A DNA stretch of 64,000 nt, from positions 682,001 through 746,000 of the forward strand of contig NZ_CP023696.1 of the NCBI RefSeq assembly GCF_008704425.1, read 5' to 3'. The notes under the pieces were generated by a model. It was not told where the DNA came from. It did no database searches and was given only the letters and a program-made list of their open reading frames with translations. Source of the stretch: Streptomyces fradiae ATCC 10745 = DSM 40063. Lineage in GTDB: Bacteria > Actinomycetota > Actinomycetes > Streptomycetales > Streptomycetaceae. This document shows, one piece after another, positions 33,481 through 42,121 of the stretch. The number at the start of each line of letters is the position of its first letter. Within the stretch, counting starts at the first letter, position 1. The position numbers and the translations under genes are program-made.

Positions 33481-36400
33481 TCAGAGGAGCGCCCTTCCGG
33501 TGTGCATAGCGGATGCCGCAGCGTTGTCGTGCAGCTCAATGCGGGTGTCGACGATGTCCGTGATTTCGCGGTCGCCGACGTACACGTGCACGTCAGCGGT
33601 GAGGCTGGTAGCGCCTCGTCCGCCGACGTCGAACAGCCGGCCCGCCTCGCGGGTCATGGCCATGGAGTCGGTGTGGCTGTAGACCTGCGCCGGGTGGAGC
33701 CAGCGCACGAGCTCCGGGCCGTTCTCGCCCACCCACGAGAGTTCGCCGACCTGAGGGAGGCCGCCGGAGGCGTAGCCGCCAGGGCGGTTGTAGGCGTGCG
33801 GGAGGGAGCCGTAGCGCGCCATCGCGTAGTTCATCGACGCGTAGACGTTGGCCAAGCCGTTCGTCGAGACACCGTGCAGGAACGGCCCCAGCTTCCGGAG
33901 CTGGCCTGCGTGGGCTTCGAACGTCGGCTTGATGAGCTGCATCAGGCCCACCGACGGTGTTCCGTTTCGAGCGTTGATGTCCCAGAGGTTGACGGCCTTG
34001 GGGTTGCCGCCGCTCTCCTGGTTCATCCGCCGAAGCGTCAGGTCCGCGTAGCTTCGCGGATTGCCCGTCATCTCCAGCGCGCGCAGGACCGTCGGACGCC
34101 AGCGCTCCACGCCCTTGCCCCCGCTGCCACTGCCGGCCGCGAGGAACTGCATCGGGTCGATCGGGTTGCCGTTGCGCCGCGCCTCCAGGTGGAGGTGCGG
34201 GCCCGTGACGTTGCCGGTCGCGCCGACACGGCCGATGTGCTGGCCCTGCTTGACGGCCTTGCCTGCCTCGGCCACGGTCGCGGACATGTGCGCGTACAGC
34301 GACGCCAGGCCGGAACCGTGGTTGATCAGGGCATGCGTGCCGTAGGGGCCCGTGCTGCGGGTGTACGCAACACGTCCGTCGGCCACCGCCTTGATGGGTG
34401 TGCCAGTCGCGGCAGGGAAGTCAAGGCCCGTGTGCCGGCCAGACTTCCACATCTTCCCCGCCTTGCCGTACGGGGTGCCGTACGGGGCGTTCACGGGGTT
34501 GATCCACTGGCCGTTACCGATTCCCCCGCCGAAGCCGAAGAAGTCGAGGGCCTTCGCCTTGAGAGCCGTCAGAGCACGTCCGGGGAGTTCAGCGATGGAA
34601 CGCGCCCAGGGGTTCGTCAGAAGAGACTTGAACTGACTCTTGATGTAGTCCTTGGCGGAGCTGAAGATTTCCGCCGGATTCAAGGCGCCGGCAGCACCGG
34701 AAACGAAGTCTCCGACTGCGTTTGCCTTGTCCTTGAACCAGCCGACGATACCACCCTCGGCGTAACCCTGGAATCGACTGAGGCTTTCCCCGCGCATCGC
34801 TGCCTTGTTGACGGCATGGAGACGCGCCCGCTCGTATGGATTCCGCATGGCCTCCGAGACGTAGACACCTTCGCCACGTCGCATCGGCACCAATTGGTCA
34901 TCTCCCTGCCGCCATGAGGACTGACCAGGAAGAATGCCACCGCGCGCAAATCCAAGGTCCACACGATCTAGAACGTTCGGGTCAATCTCCTTGAGCTTGC
35001 CCGCTCCCGTAATATCGGCAACCTTATTCCAGAGAGGAACGATTCCCTCGTTGTAGACGTACTTGATAAGGAACTTCACCGGCTGCTTGGCGATGTCTGC
35101 GACCTGGTTCCACGCCTTTTCGATCTTCGACTTTCCGTCCTCGAAAGACTCGCTGACGAGGTCGATTGCGCCGCGGATGGCGTCGAATGCGGGCTTTATG
35201 GCCTCATTCCAGAGCCAAGTAGCTTTGTCGCCGATGAAGCCAAAGACAGGCGCAAGCACCTTGTCCCAGAGCCATTGCCCGACCGCTGCTAGATCCTCGA
35301 AGCCCTTCTTGGCGCTCGTGAAGGCGGGCCGAATGGCATTGCTCCACAGCCACATAGCAGCGTCGCCGATGAACTGGAACACCGGCTTAAGGACCGTGTA
35401 CCAGAGCCACGTAGCCACTTCGCCGATGAACTGGAACGCAGGTCCGATCGCTTCTTCCCAGAGCCACATCGCCACGGCACCAACGGCCTTGAAGATGAGA
35501 TAGAGCGGCAGGAGAAGCACCGTGACCAGCAGCGTCACAAGGAACTGAGCGGCGTCACGGATGAACCGGAACGCGGGCCCGATCGCCTCCTCCCAGAGCC
35601 ACACGGCCACCTCACCCACGGTGGTAATAGCGGTGCCGATGGCTGAGAACACGGGACGGAGGACGCTCTCCCAGAGCCACGAAAGGCCCTTCCCGACTGC
35701 GTCGACGGTGGTGTCCACCGCAATCCGGAACCAGTCCCAGTTGTTGTATGCGTAGATGAGTCCGGCAATGAGGAGGCCCACGACGATCACAATGGCACGG
35801 ATGATCGGCACAATGCCCGTCGAGTTCAGCGCCACCGCCCACCCCGACGTTACGAGAATGGCGCCGGCTACGGCTGCCTCATAGATCGCCATAGCGACAC
35901 CGAATGCAGCCATCCCCAGGCCGATGGCCTTTGTCGCGAAGTACATCCCCCACAAGAGCTGAATCAGCCCAGGGAAGTTCTCCGAGAGCCACGATATACC
36001 GTTGAGGAGCGGACTCAGAACCTGGAACAGGAGCACTGAGAGCGGCGCCAATGCCTGTGACACGTCGATGATGACGCCGAGGAGGTCCCCAATGAAGGCT
36101 GCCAGTCCCGGAGAGGTCTCCTTGACGTACTCTAGGAACCGCTCAAACTCCGGGCTTCCCTTAAGGCTCGTCCCCCACTTCGCGAACCGTTCCGTGATCC
36201 GGTCGGACCGCTCAACGATACCGTCCATGTGCGGGAAGAACGCGTTGATGATCCCAGCAATACCCTTGATGACGTTACCGAACGCCGTCCCGAACCCGAC
36301 TATGGCGGGCTCTGCGCTCTCGCGGATGCCTTGCTTGAAGTCGAGCCAGAACGGCGTCTTAAGCTGCGTCGACGCCTTGTCCATGAGCGTCTGAATTGCC

Positions 36401-38232
36401 GACGCCGAGGAAATGACGAGCGGCGTCAGTCCCGGTAGAGCACCCTTCGCCGCATCCACGGCCCGCGTGAAGATGGGGAGGGTGTGCGGCTGTAGGCTCT
36501 TCTGGAACTCGTCGTATGCACTCTTGATTCCCTGCGGGCCGGCAATGGAGTTGAAGAGGTCGCGCTGGGCCGGCGTCAGCTTCGCCAGTGCGGCCCGGTA
36601 CTCGTCGGCTTTCGTCACGGCCGTCGCCGAGGCTGCGGCACCGGAGAGCCGCGCCGACGCTACGCCCCGCTCCGCGGAGACGATGGACTCAGCCGCCGAC
36701 ACCTGCGCGGCGGCAGCGTTCTCGGTGGCGTCAGCGACACGACGCTGAGCGTCGGCCATGTCCTGCGCGGCCTGCGCCTGGACGCGGGCGGCGTCACGCT
36801 GCGCGTCGGCTACGGCCTCCGTACGCTCGACCACGGCGCGCTGAGCGTCGGCCAGGCGCTCAGTAGCCGACTTCACCGCGTCGTTCCCGTCGACGCCGGC
36901 CTTGCGCTGAGCGGTAGCGTCGCGCTGGAGCTCGGCGTAGTCACGGCGCCGTTCCTTGGCGTGCTGCTGTGCCTGGTCGAAGGCAAGCTGTGCCTGTTCA
37001 CGCTGGAGGGTGGACGCGCGAGGGTCGGCCATGACCTCCCGGAGCCGTTGCTCCGCCTCCTGCACGCGGAGAGCGGCCTCACGCTGCGCCAACGCACCGT
37101 TCGCAAGGCGGTCGTTGAGGTCTTCGAGCTGCCGCGCGGCGTCGGCACGGGCGCGGGTGAGGTCATCCTCCGCGGCCTTCGCGCTGCGCTTGGCGTCGAC
37201 AAGGGACCTTTCGGCGCGCGCTACGGACTCGGCAGCCTGCCGACGCTGGTCCGCGGAGCGCTGCGCCGTGTCGGCTACCGCCCGCTCAGCGTCTTCGATC
37301 TGCCGGTTGGCCTGTGCGACGGAGCGCGCGGCGTTGCGGTGCGCTGCCGAAAGGGCCTGCTGCGCACCCGCCATCTGGAGCGCGCGGGATGCCGCTTGCG
37401 TGGCTGCCTTGCCTCCGGCTACAGCGGCCCGCGTCGCGTCGTCCTCGGCGGCTGTCTTCGCTTGAAGGGCTTTGGAGACACCCTTAACGGCGCCCATCGA
37501 CGCTACCGCCAGTGCGCCGACACCCGCGCCTGCGGCCGTCGCCATGGCGACAATAGCGCCCAGCCCGGCCGCGATAGCGGGGCCGGCGGGAATGGCTGTG
37601 AGAGCGGCCAACTGAACGCCGAGCGCCATAACCGCAGCGCTCGCACCCGACGTGTCGACGTCGACCCGAACCCGCGGGTCCTGCGCGTCGACGGCCGCTA
37701 TCTGCGCGCGTATCTCCGCGAGAGCGGCGCGAGCGGTCGCAGTGTCCGCCCGCACGTCGACGTTCGCATGGGACGCCCCTAGACGCTGGAGCTCAGCGTC
37801 AATGCGGGCTATTTCCGCCTCAGCGGAGCCGGCGTCGATATCGATGCCGATAGTTTTGTTGCTGAGCTGTTCCATGCGCGCTCGAAGGCGCGCAAGTTCT
37901 GCGTCAACGCCCGTGTCACTGAGTCGGATATCCAGCTTCGGCATTGCACGGAATGCAGCCGTCAACTTCGTGCGGATAGAGCGCGCAAACGCTCCGCCAA
38001 CGTCGTTGCCTTGCCTCGTTGCGGCCCGTTGCGCAGCCGTTCCGCCCTGAGTGACAGCGCTCGGAATGGCAACGGCGATGTTCCGCGATATCTCGTCGCC
38101 GATCTGCCGCCCGACATCCCGCCCAACACGATCAGCGGCCGGCAACATCATCGCCCTCAGCCGGTTGGTGAGCTGAGGCGCGATAGGAACGACGTCGACC
38201 GCTACGCTGCCTACGATGTCCAGGTCTGGCAT
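33481..38232 (-). CDS. Phage tape-measure protein with M23 peptidase and lytic transglycosylase domains
   Basis: 1583 residues. The N-terminus, MPDLDIVGSVAVDVVPIAP, is typical of actinophage tape measures. Residues about 90-540 are coiled coil rich in Ala/Gln/Arg. Residues about 690-870 are hydrophobic. A WLW...PAFxFIG motif with a 19-residue period occurs about five times near 880-1020. An M23 endopeptidase lies near 1265-1360 (GRHTGLDFP and GPHLHLE, the zinc ligands). A transglycosylase-like fold lies near 1375-1450 (RMNQESGGNPKAVN, catalytic Glu; SVGLMQLI). Such proteins set tail length and cut peptidoglycan at DNA entry. The frame is intact despite missing tail and head genes. Confidence 0.93.
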   Translation of the reverse strand: MPDLDIVGSVAVDVVPIAPQLTNRLRAMMLPAADRVGRDVGRQIGDEISRNIAVAIPSAVTQGGTAAQRAATRQGNDVGGAFARSIRTKLTAAFRAMPKLDIRLSDTGVDAELARLRARMEQLSNKTIGIDIDAGSAEAEIARIDAELQRLGASHANVDVRADTATARAALAEIRAQIAAVDAQDPRVRVDVDTSGASAAVMALGVQLAALTAIPAGPAIAAGLGAIVAMATAAGAGVGALAVASMGAVKGVSKALQAKTAAEDDATRAAVAGGKAATQAASRALQMAGAQQALSAAHRNAARSVAQANRQIEDAERAVADTAQRSADQRRQAAESVARAERSLVDAKRSAKAAEDDLTRARADAARQLEDLNDRLANGALAQREAALRVQEAEQRLREVMADPRASTLQREQAQLAFDQAQQHAKERRRDYAELQRDATAQRKAGVDGNDAVKSATERLADAQRAVVERTEAVADAQRDAARVQAQAAQDMADAQRRVADATENAAAAQVSAAESIVSAERGVASARLSGAAASATAVTKADEYRAALAKLTPAQRDLFNSIAGPQGIKSAYDEFQKSLQPHTLPIFTRAVDAAKGALPGLTPLVISSASAIQTLMDKASTQLKTPFWLDFKQGIRESAEPAIVGFGTAFGNVIKGIAGIINAFFPHMDGIVERSDRITERFAKWGTSLKGSPEFERFLEYVKETSPGLAAFIGDLLGVIIDVSQALAPLSVLLFQVLSPLLNGISWLSENFPGLIQLLWGMYFATKAIGLGMAAFGVAMAIYEAAVAGAILVTSGWAVALNSTGIVPIIRAIVIVVGLLIAGLIYAYNNWDWFRIAVDTTVDAVGKGLSWLWESVLRPVFSAIGTAITTVGEVAVWLWEEAIGPAFRFIRDAAQFLVTLLVTVLLLPLYLIFKAVGAVAMWLWEEAIGPAFQFIGEVATWLWYTVLKPVFQFIGDAAMWLWSNAIRPAFTSAKKGFEDLAAVGQWLWDKVLAPVFGFIGDKATWLWNEAIKPAFDAIRGAIDLVSESFEDGKSKIEKAWNQVADIAKQPVKFLIKYVYNEGIVPLWNKVADITGAGKLKEIDPNVLDRVDLGFARGGILPGQSSWRQGDDQLVPMRRGEGVYVSEAMRNPYERARLHAVNKAAMRGESLSRFQGYAEGGIVGWFKDKANAVGDFVSGAAGALNPAEIFSSAKDYIKSQFKSLLTNPWARSIAELPGRALTALKAKALDFFGFGGGIGNGQWINPVNAPYGTPYGKAGKMWKSGRHTGLDFPAATGTPIKAVADGRVAYTRSTGPYGTHALINHGSGLASLYAHMSATVAEAGKAVKQGQHIGRVGATGNVTGPHLHLEARRNGNPIDPMQFLAAGSGSGGKGVERWRPTVLRALEMTGNPRSYADLTLRRMNQESGGNPKAVNLWDINARNGTPSVGLMQLIKPTFEAHAGQLRKLGPFLHGVSTNGLANVYASMNYAMARYGSLPHAYNRPGGYASGGLPQVGELSWVGENGPELVRWLHPAQVYSHTDSMAMTREAGRLFDVGGRGATSLTADVHVYVGDREITDIVDTRIELHDNAAASAMHTGRALL

Positions 38233-38492
38233 TGCGCGGTCACCTCCTCGTCGTAGTCCGCGGGGTGGTCACGAAGGTTGAGGAGTTGCGCCACGAGGAA
38301 CAGTCGTTCCGACTGGCGCTCAATGACCGGAGAGAACGGCGCTCGCGCTACAACTACGGCCGCTTCCGTCCACGTTCTACATGCCGTGCTGCAATAGGCA
38401 TCGACGCTCAGCGTCCCCGCGTCGGACATGAACGGTTGCGGGCTGAATCGGCAGTCCGGACGTAGGCACGTCTTAGAATCTTGGTGGGGCAT
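38211..38492 (-). CDS. Small Cys-rich protein preceding the tape measure
   Basis: 93 residues from ATG 38492, with GGAG 5 nt upstream. It begins MPHQDSKTCLRPDCRFSPQPF, then YCSTACRTWTEAAVVVARAPF and RLFLVAQLLNLRDHPADYDEE. Four cysteines (C-x4-C and C-x3-C) fit a zinc-binding site. It overlaps the tape-measure start by 22 bp, a position usually held by tail-assembly chaperones, yet it does not look like one. The same C-x4-C...CSxAC pattern occurs in the next gene upstream. Confidence 0.65.
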   Translation of the reverse strand: MPHQDSKTCLRPDCRFSPQPFMSDAGTLSVDAYCSTACRTWTEAAVVVARAPFSPVIERQSERLFLVAQLLNLRDHPADYDEEVTAQCQTWTS

Positions 38493-38510
38493 AGGTGCTC
38501 CGGGATACGA

Positions 38511-38544
38511 GAAAGGCCCGTCACGACGCCGTGACGGGCCTTTC
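38511..38544. terminator. Strong terminator upstream of the tape-measure unit
   Basis: GAAAGGCCCGTCACG pairs perfectly with CGTGACGGGCCTTTC (15 bp) around ACGC, a classic GGCCC/GGGCC terminator with flanking A and T runs. It separates the 38589-38846 gene from the tape-measure pair. Confidence 0.85.
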
Positions 38545-38588
38545 AATGGGCTGATGCGGCTATCTACTGAGCGGCGCCTACGCGTCCG

Positions 38589-38846
38589 CTAGGCGTGCTT
38601 CTGCGGCGGCTTGAAGACCCCTGGGACTGTCTGGCCCGGATGGGTGCGCCTATCAAGCTGCGCAGCGATACGCAACAGCTCCGTTGCCTCGTTCGCGTCG
38701 CCGTTCTGGAGCGCATCCCGCGCACGCGCCATCCAAACAACGCACGCGTGACTACACGCGGTGCGGCGCTTCCGTCGCCCGTCGGGGAGAACGCGCCACC
38801 CGCGGGTCAAGGTGCAGCCGTTTCGCCGGCATTTCTCGTCGTCCAT
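38589..38846 (-). CDS. Small Cys-rich (zinc-finger-like) protein
   Basis: 85 residues from ATG 38846, with GGAGAGG 4 nt upstream. It begins MDDEKCRRNGCTLTRGWRV, then RRTACSHACVVWMARARDALQNGDANEATELLRIAAQL. The C-x4-C plus C-x3-C arrangement and the following helix match the gene at 38211-38492, suggesting a duplicated family. It is flanked by terminators on both sides and so forms its own transcription unit. The function is unknown. Confidence 0.65.
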   Translation of the reverse strand: MDDEKCRRNGCTLTRGWRVLPDGRRKRRTACSHACVVWMARARDALQNGDANEATELLRIAAQLDRRTHPGQTVPGVFKPPQKHA

Positions 38847-38868
38847 AATGCCTCTCCGATAAACACGT

Positions 38869-38897
38869 GCGGCCCCCATCCGACGAGTGGGGGCCGC
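38869..38897. terminator. Terminator between phage units
   Basis: GCGGCCCCCA pairs with TGGGGGCCGC (10 bp) around a 9-nt loop, just upstream of the 38846 gene on the minus strand. It would stop transcription arriving from 39170. Confidence 0.75.
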
Positions 38898-39169
38898 TCT
38901 TATTGACGGCAGAACACTTATAGCCGCCTGACCTGCACAGTTGTATTGACGGCCTTAAGAGGTTGAGGCCGGTCCCGTCTGCCGCTCCAGCGGCTTGACG
39001 TCGACCAATTCAGGCGCGTGAGCCTCTGGAAGTCGCTCAGCGGGCCATGTGGGACCGATTAGGCGACCCCGAGATTCGACCTTAAAGCGGTTGGCAGACA
39101 GCGCCCACTAGCACCTGTACGGTCTTCAGGCTGATTGATCATTGATTGCCCCCCTGGAGTTTTCCCAGG

Positions 39170-39454
39170 TCAGGGGCGGTTTAGCGTCGGGCGACCGGTT
39201 GGCCCGCACGCGGCTGCCTCGCTCGCCCCCGCGCGCTCCGCGTAGGTGCGGCGTGCTTCCTGCCAGCGTCGCCACGCGCGCACGACGAGTGGTGAGCTCA
39301 TGCCGTGGCGCTCGACGTCGGCCGCCTCCGCGGCGCTCAGCCAATCCCATACGACGCACGGCGCGCGTAGCTCTGGTGCGCACGTCGTCCCATGTCGGGC
39401 GACCGTGCGCAGCGCCTCACGTCGGGCCAGCATGGCGCGCATACGCTCGCTCAC
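39170..39454 (-). CDS. Hypothetical phage protein
   Basis: 94 residues from GTG 39454, whose first bases overlap the TerS-like stop (GTGA), so the two are translationally coupled. It begins MSERMRAMLARREALRTVARHG, then VVWDWLSAAEAADVERHGMSSPLVVRAWRRWQEARRTYAERAG. It is basic and helical. No family was recognised. Its place right after a TerS-like gene, where the large terminase or an HNH gene would be expected, is notable because neither is present. Confidence 0.65.
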   Translation of the reverse strand: MSERMRAMLARREALRTVARHGTTCAPELRAPCVVWDWLSAAEAADVERHGMSSPLVVRAWRRWQEARRTYAERAGASEAAACGPTGRPTLNRP

Positions 39455-39870
39455 GCGGCGCCGCCGGGCAGTGCGTGGAGCTCACCTGTGGCGGTGTCCA
39501 CGGATTCCATCTGCCACCCGAGCGTACGCAGGCCAGCCGGCGACAGGCCGAGATGGTCCGCGAGGTGGCGCGCTTCCTGCGCCAGTCCAGCCGTCGCCCT
39601 GCCGCTGAACGACTGGCACACGATCTGCACGTACATCGCGACGAGTGGGACGTATGCGTCGGCCCACTGCGTCGCCTGCGGACTCACCCACAGGTCATCC
39701 CACAACGTGCGTTCTGCACCGCTCCACTCACGCCCTGTCGGCAGCGGTGGGATAGGCAAGTCGCAGCCTGCGAGGGGCAGCACCGTGACGCCCGCGCGGG
39801 GACGCTTGTCGTCACGGTGCGCTCGGCTGTAGGGCCGTGTGGGATCGCGTCGGGGTCCTGGAGACGCCAT
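39451..39870 (-). CDS. Phage terminase small subunit-like protein (P27-like)
   Basis: 139 residues from ATG 39870. The core WSGAERTLWDDLWVSPQATQWADAYVPLVAMYVQIV and the C-terminal EARHLADHLGLSPAGLRTLGWQME match the pattern of P27-type small terminase proteins of actinophages (order: W..LW.SP.A..W, then A..E.R.L.D.LGLSP...R.LGW). In phages TerS recognises pac/cos DNA and recruits the large terminase. No TerL gene is in the element. The basic N-terminal tail (about 30 residues) could contact DNA. The assignment rests on motif pattern only. Confidence 0.65.
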   Translation of the reverse strand: MASPGPRRDPTRPYSRAHRDDKRPRAGVTVLPLAGCDLPIPPLPTGREWSGAERTLWDDLWVSPQATQWADAYVPLVAMYVQIVCQSFSGRATAGLAQEARHLADHLGLSPAGLRTLGWQMESVDTATGELHALPGGAA

Positions 39871-39888
39871 GTCGGTCCCTCCTTTCGC

Positions 39889-40110
39889 TTAGCCCGCGCC
39901 GATGCTCGACACATGGTCCAGCCGGACGACGTGAGCCTTCCCGGCCACGGTGATGGTGAGGACGTCGGGGTACTCAACGCTGTAAAGGCGCGCCACCGTC
40001 TCATACGCCAGCGTGCCCGTGAGGGACTGGCCACCGACGAGGTTCAAGGCGACGTTCTCGCCGTCCATGCTCAGAGCCTGGCTCTTGATGCCCTGCACGT
40101 AGTCGCTCAT
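39889..40110 (-). CDS. Hypothetical phage protein
   Basis: 73 residues from ATG 40110, with AGGAG 7 nt upstream. It begins MSDYVQGIKSQALSMDGENV, then a beta-rich stretch ALNLVGGQSLTGTLAYETVARLYSVEYPDVLTITVAGKAHVVRLDHVSSI. It looks like a small beta-barrel or SH3/OB-like protein. No family was recognised. It starts 8 bp after the preceding gene's stop and 18 bp before the TerS-like gene, so it is in the same operon. Confidence 0.65.
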   Translation of the reverse strand: MSDYVQGIKSQALSMDGENVALNLVGGQSLTGTLAYETVARLYSVEYPDVLTITVAGKAHVVRLDHVSSIGAG

Positions 40111-40118
40111 CTGTACTC

Positions 40119-41078
40119 CTAGAAGTAGTCCCACGTGGTGAGTTCGCGGTCCGGTACGTCCGCATTGGATTCCGGCTTCGGCGGCGCGGGCTGCGTGTAG
40201 TCGACGTGTGGCGTTGTCGAGTGCCGGTAGGTCCGCGCCGGCCGGGGTTCGGGGCTCGGGACGACCCGCGGCGTGTAGTCCACGAGCGGCCTATCCATGC
40301 CCGTCATGACGTCGACGAGGTCACCGGCAGTTGCCTCGTCGCGAATCTCGTCAAACGAGGTCGGGACGTACGCCCTTCCCGCGCCAGCAAGCCACAGGAG
40401 CACGCGTTCCGTGTACTGCCCGGAGCGCGTGGCGCTCTGGACGCAGGCGGGCACGTCGTCCAGCCGGCCGCGCGCCTCGCCGTACCCCTGGCGCCGCCAC
40501 TCACGAAGCTGCCGACGCTCGTTTGTGGCGCCGTCGCTCGGCATCCCGCGGGGGCGCGGACCGGGGTCGAGAAGGGACCACTGCGCGGCCCGGATGTTGG
40601 TCAGGTCTGTGACGAGGCTCTGAAGCCTGCCCCACGCCTCTACAACGGCGCCTCCGGCCTTGATGGCGTCATCGGCGGTCCGTACGTCTCCGACCGTCTC
40701 AGCGGCCTTCCTGGCGTCGCTCAGGACGTCGGCCAGGCGCGTCCCCAAATGCCCCAGCGCGTCCGCGGAGAGCACCTGCCGTGTGTCATAAGCCTGGAGC
40801 TCTGCGAGCTCGACCGCTCGACGTCGGGCCAGCGCCTCCGCCTCCCACGCCAACGCATCGGTGTACGCCTTGGCTGCCGACGCGCCAAGGTTCTTCGGCC
40901 ATGAACCGCTCACAAGGAACGCGTCGACGGCGTCCGACACCGCCTGATCGCGGGCACGCGCAGGCTCCACGCCGGGCGGGTGATCGCGTAGGAGCCGCTT
41001 CGCGGCCTCGTGCACTTCCTGCGTCCTTCGGATCTCTGGGACCTTCGCGAGCGCGGCTGACAGTTCGGGGTTGGTCAT
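40119..41078 (-). CDS. Hypothetical phage protein, helical
   Basis: 319 residues from ATG 41078 (MTNPELSAALAKVPEIRRTQE). The first 190 residues are amphipathic helices (AYTDALAWEAEALARRRAVELAEL and similar). A central segment, GRLDDVPACVQSATRSGQYTERVLLWLAGAGRAYV, is followed by a Pro-rich C-terminal tail (about 265-319) ending in ELTTWDYF. No enzyme motif or membrane segment is visible. It is the first gene of the unit leading to the TerS-like gene. The function is unknown. Confidence 0.7.
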   Translation of the reverse strand: MTNPELSAALAKVPEIRRTQEVHEAAKRLLRDHPPGVEPARARDQAVSDAVDAFLVSGSWPKNLGASAAKAYTDALAWEAEALARRRAVELAELQAYDTRQVLSADALGHLGTRLADVLSDARKAAETVGDVRTADDAIKAGGAVVEAWGRLQSLVTDLTNIRAAQWSLLDPGPRPRGMPSDGATNERRQLREWRRQGYGEARGRLDDVPACVQSATRSGQYTERVLLWLAGAGRAYVPTSFDEIRDEATAGDLVDVMTGMDRPLVDYTPRVVPSPEPRPARTYRHSTTPHVDYTQPAPPKPESNADVPDRELTTWDYF

Positions 41079-41106
41079 GATGGTTGCCTCTCGGTTATGG
41101 GCATGG

Positions 41107-41132
41107 AAAAGCCCCCTGTCGGGGTCGACAGA
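41107..41132. terminator. Hairpin between zinc-ribbon gene and helical phage gene
   Basis: GCCCCCTGTCG pairs with CGACAGAGGGC with one mismatch around GGGT. It lies between the 41148 stop and the 41078 start on the minus strand. Confidence 0.6.
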
Positions 41133-41147
41133 GGGCGTATACGGCCG

Positions 41148-41399
41148 TCAGACCGTGTCCCAGAAAGGGGTTGTCTCGAAGTACGCCGAGCGCACCACGC
41201 GGGCCTCTCGTCGCCGCTGACGGACCTCAACGGCGTTCCGTGCGTATCGCAATCGCTCGGCCTCGTTCCTACAGTCCCGGCATTTACGGCTTAGGCCGTC
41301 CGCTCCTGAAGGGTCCCGGTGAAAGAATGTGAGGCAGCGAGTAAGCGTCCGGCCGCACCCTGTGCAGGGCCGCGACGGACGCGAAGGAATGTCTGACAT
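41148..41399 (-). CDS. Small zinc-ribbon protein
   Basis: 83 residues from ATG 41399, with GGAGG 6 nt upstream (ATG 41405 is too close to that site). It begins MSDIPSRPSRPCTGCGRTL, then FFHRDPSGADGLSRKCRDCRNEAERLRYARNAVEVRQRR. CxxC...CxxC with GLSRKCRDCRNE is the zinc-ribbon form seen in short phage proteins near HNH nucleases, but no HNH residues follow. The basic tail suggests nucleic-acid binding. It lies downstream of a long hairpin with a T run. Confidence 0.75.
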   Translation of the reverse strand: MSDIPSRPSRPCTGCGRTLTRCLTFFHRDPSGADGLSRKCRDCRNEAERLRYARNAVEVRQRRREARVVRSAYFETTPFWDTV

Positions 41400-41458
41400 G
41401 GGCATCCTCCTGACGGTCTGTGGTTCCGGCGGTCTGCCGAGTGCGTGCAAAAAAGAAG

Positions 41459-41527
41459 GCCCACCGAGCGGCGCACATCGGGACGCAATAGCGACGGCTG
41501 CGTCAACCGGGCGCACGCTCGGTGGGC
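41459..41527 (-). terminator. Compound hairpin with T run (terminator or structured RNA)
   Basis: GCCCACCGAGCG pairs with CGCTCGGTGGGC (12 bp). Within the 45-nt interior, GACGCA pairs with TGCGTC. Read on the minus strand, the outer stem is followed by TTCTTTTTTGC, a rare U-rich tail for this genome. It lies 60 bp upstream of the zinc-ribbon start. Confidence 0.65.
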
Positions 41528-41632
41528 TGCGGGGAGAGGCACCCGCAGGGGAGGCGTCGGCGGAAGGAGGGGGCGCCGACGCGTGCGTAAGATCCCTCTA
41601 CCTTAGTAATGGGGCGCGTGTGACGGTCGGTC

Positions 41633-41757
41633 GAGCGACGACCTGCGGTTTTCCCGCAAGCGCGCCACATCCTTTGCGTAGGCTTTACACTCCGCCTCCA
41701 CCCTCTACCTACGTTATGTACAGGGGGTGACACGTGTTTGAGCGACGACCTGCGGTT
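41633..41757. repeat. 18-bp direct repeat pair
   Basis: GAGCGACGACCTGCGGTT occurs at 41633-41650 and 41740-41757, 107 bp apart (about ten helical turns), in the same orientation. Two identical sites in phase could bind one protein and loop the DNA between them. Confidence 0.7.
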
Positions 41758-42052
41758 ATGCGGTTTCCATGCAGAAACCTTCACCTAAAATCCCCAACTG
41801 AGATCCACCACGGAGAGCCGCACCACCCGGAAGCCGTGTGCGGCCGTCTAAGCGCCTCACAGCGCGCCGCCTAGGCTCGGATGCCATCCGCCCCCGTTAG
41901 CACGCCAGAGGGGCCGCCAGGGGCGTTCTGGGGCCTACTGCCGCCCTCTCGTCGTCCGCCACTCCCCGCCGCGCCACGTCGACCGGGCGCGTCCTCCACG
42001 TCGGCCCGCAGAGCCGGCGAGAGGGCCGCGGACAGACTGAGTGCCAAATCGC

Positions 42053-42121
42053 CAAACTAGACCCTATTCTCAGTTTCTCCTTAACGCGCGTTAGAGAAAG
42101 TTGAGAATAGGGTCAAGTTTG
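42053..42121. repeat. 69-bp interrupted palindrome
   Basis: CAAACT / AGTTTG form the outer arms. GACCCTATTCTCA / TGAGAATAGGGTC form a 13-bp perfect stem. TTTCTC / GAGAAA come next, and TAACGC-GCGTTA closes the centre without a loop. Only short bulges (one to two bases) interrupt it. It is far AT-richer than the surrounding DNA. It is convincing as a cruciform, terminator, origin or multi-protein binding site; which of these is not decidable here. Confidence 0.8.

Noticed and set aside
33445..34917. Plus-strand 490-codon frame inside the tape-measure region
   Set aside because: Antisense to the intact tape-measure gene, whose M23 and transglycosylase motifs are clear.
38940..39125. AT-richer gap in the element considered as a tRNA or small RNA gene
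   Set aside because: No cloverleaf arms or anticodon stem could be drawn. Only promoter-like and short inverted segments are seen.
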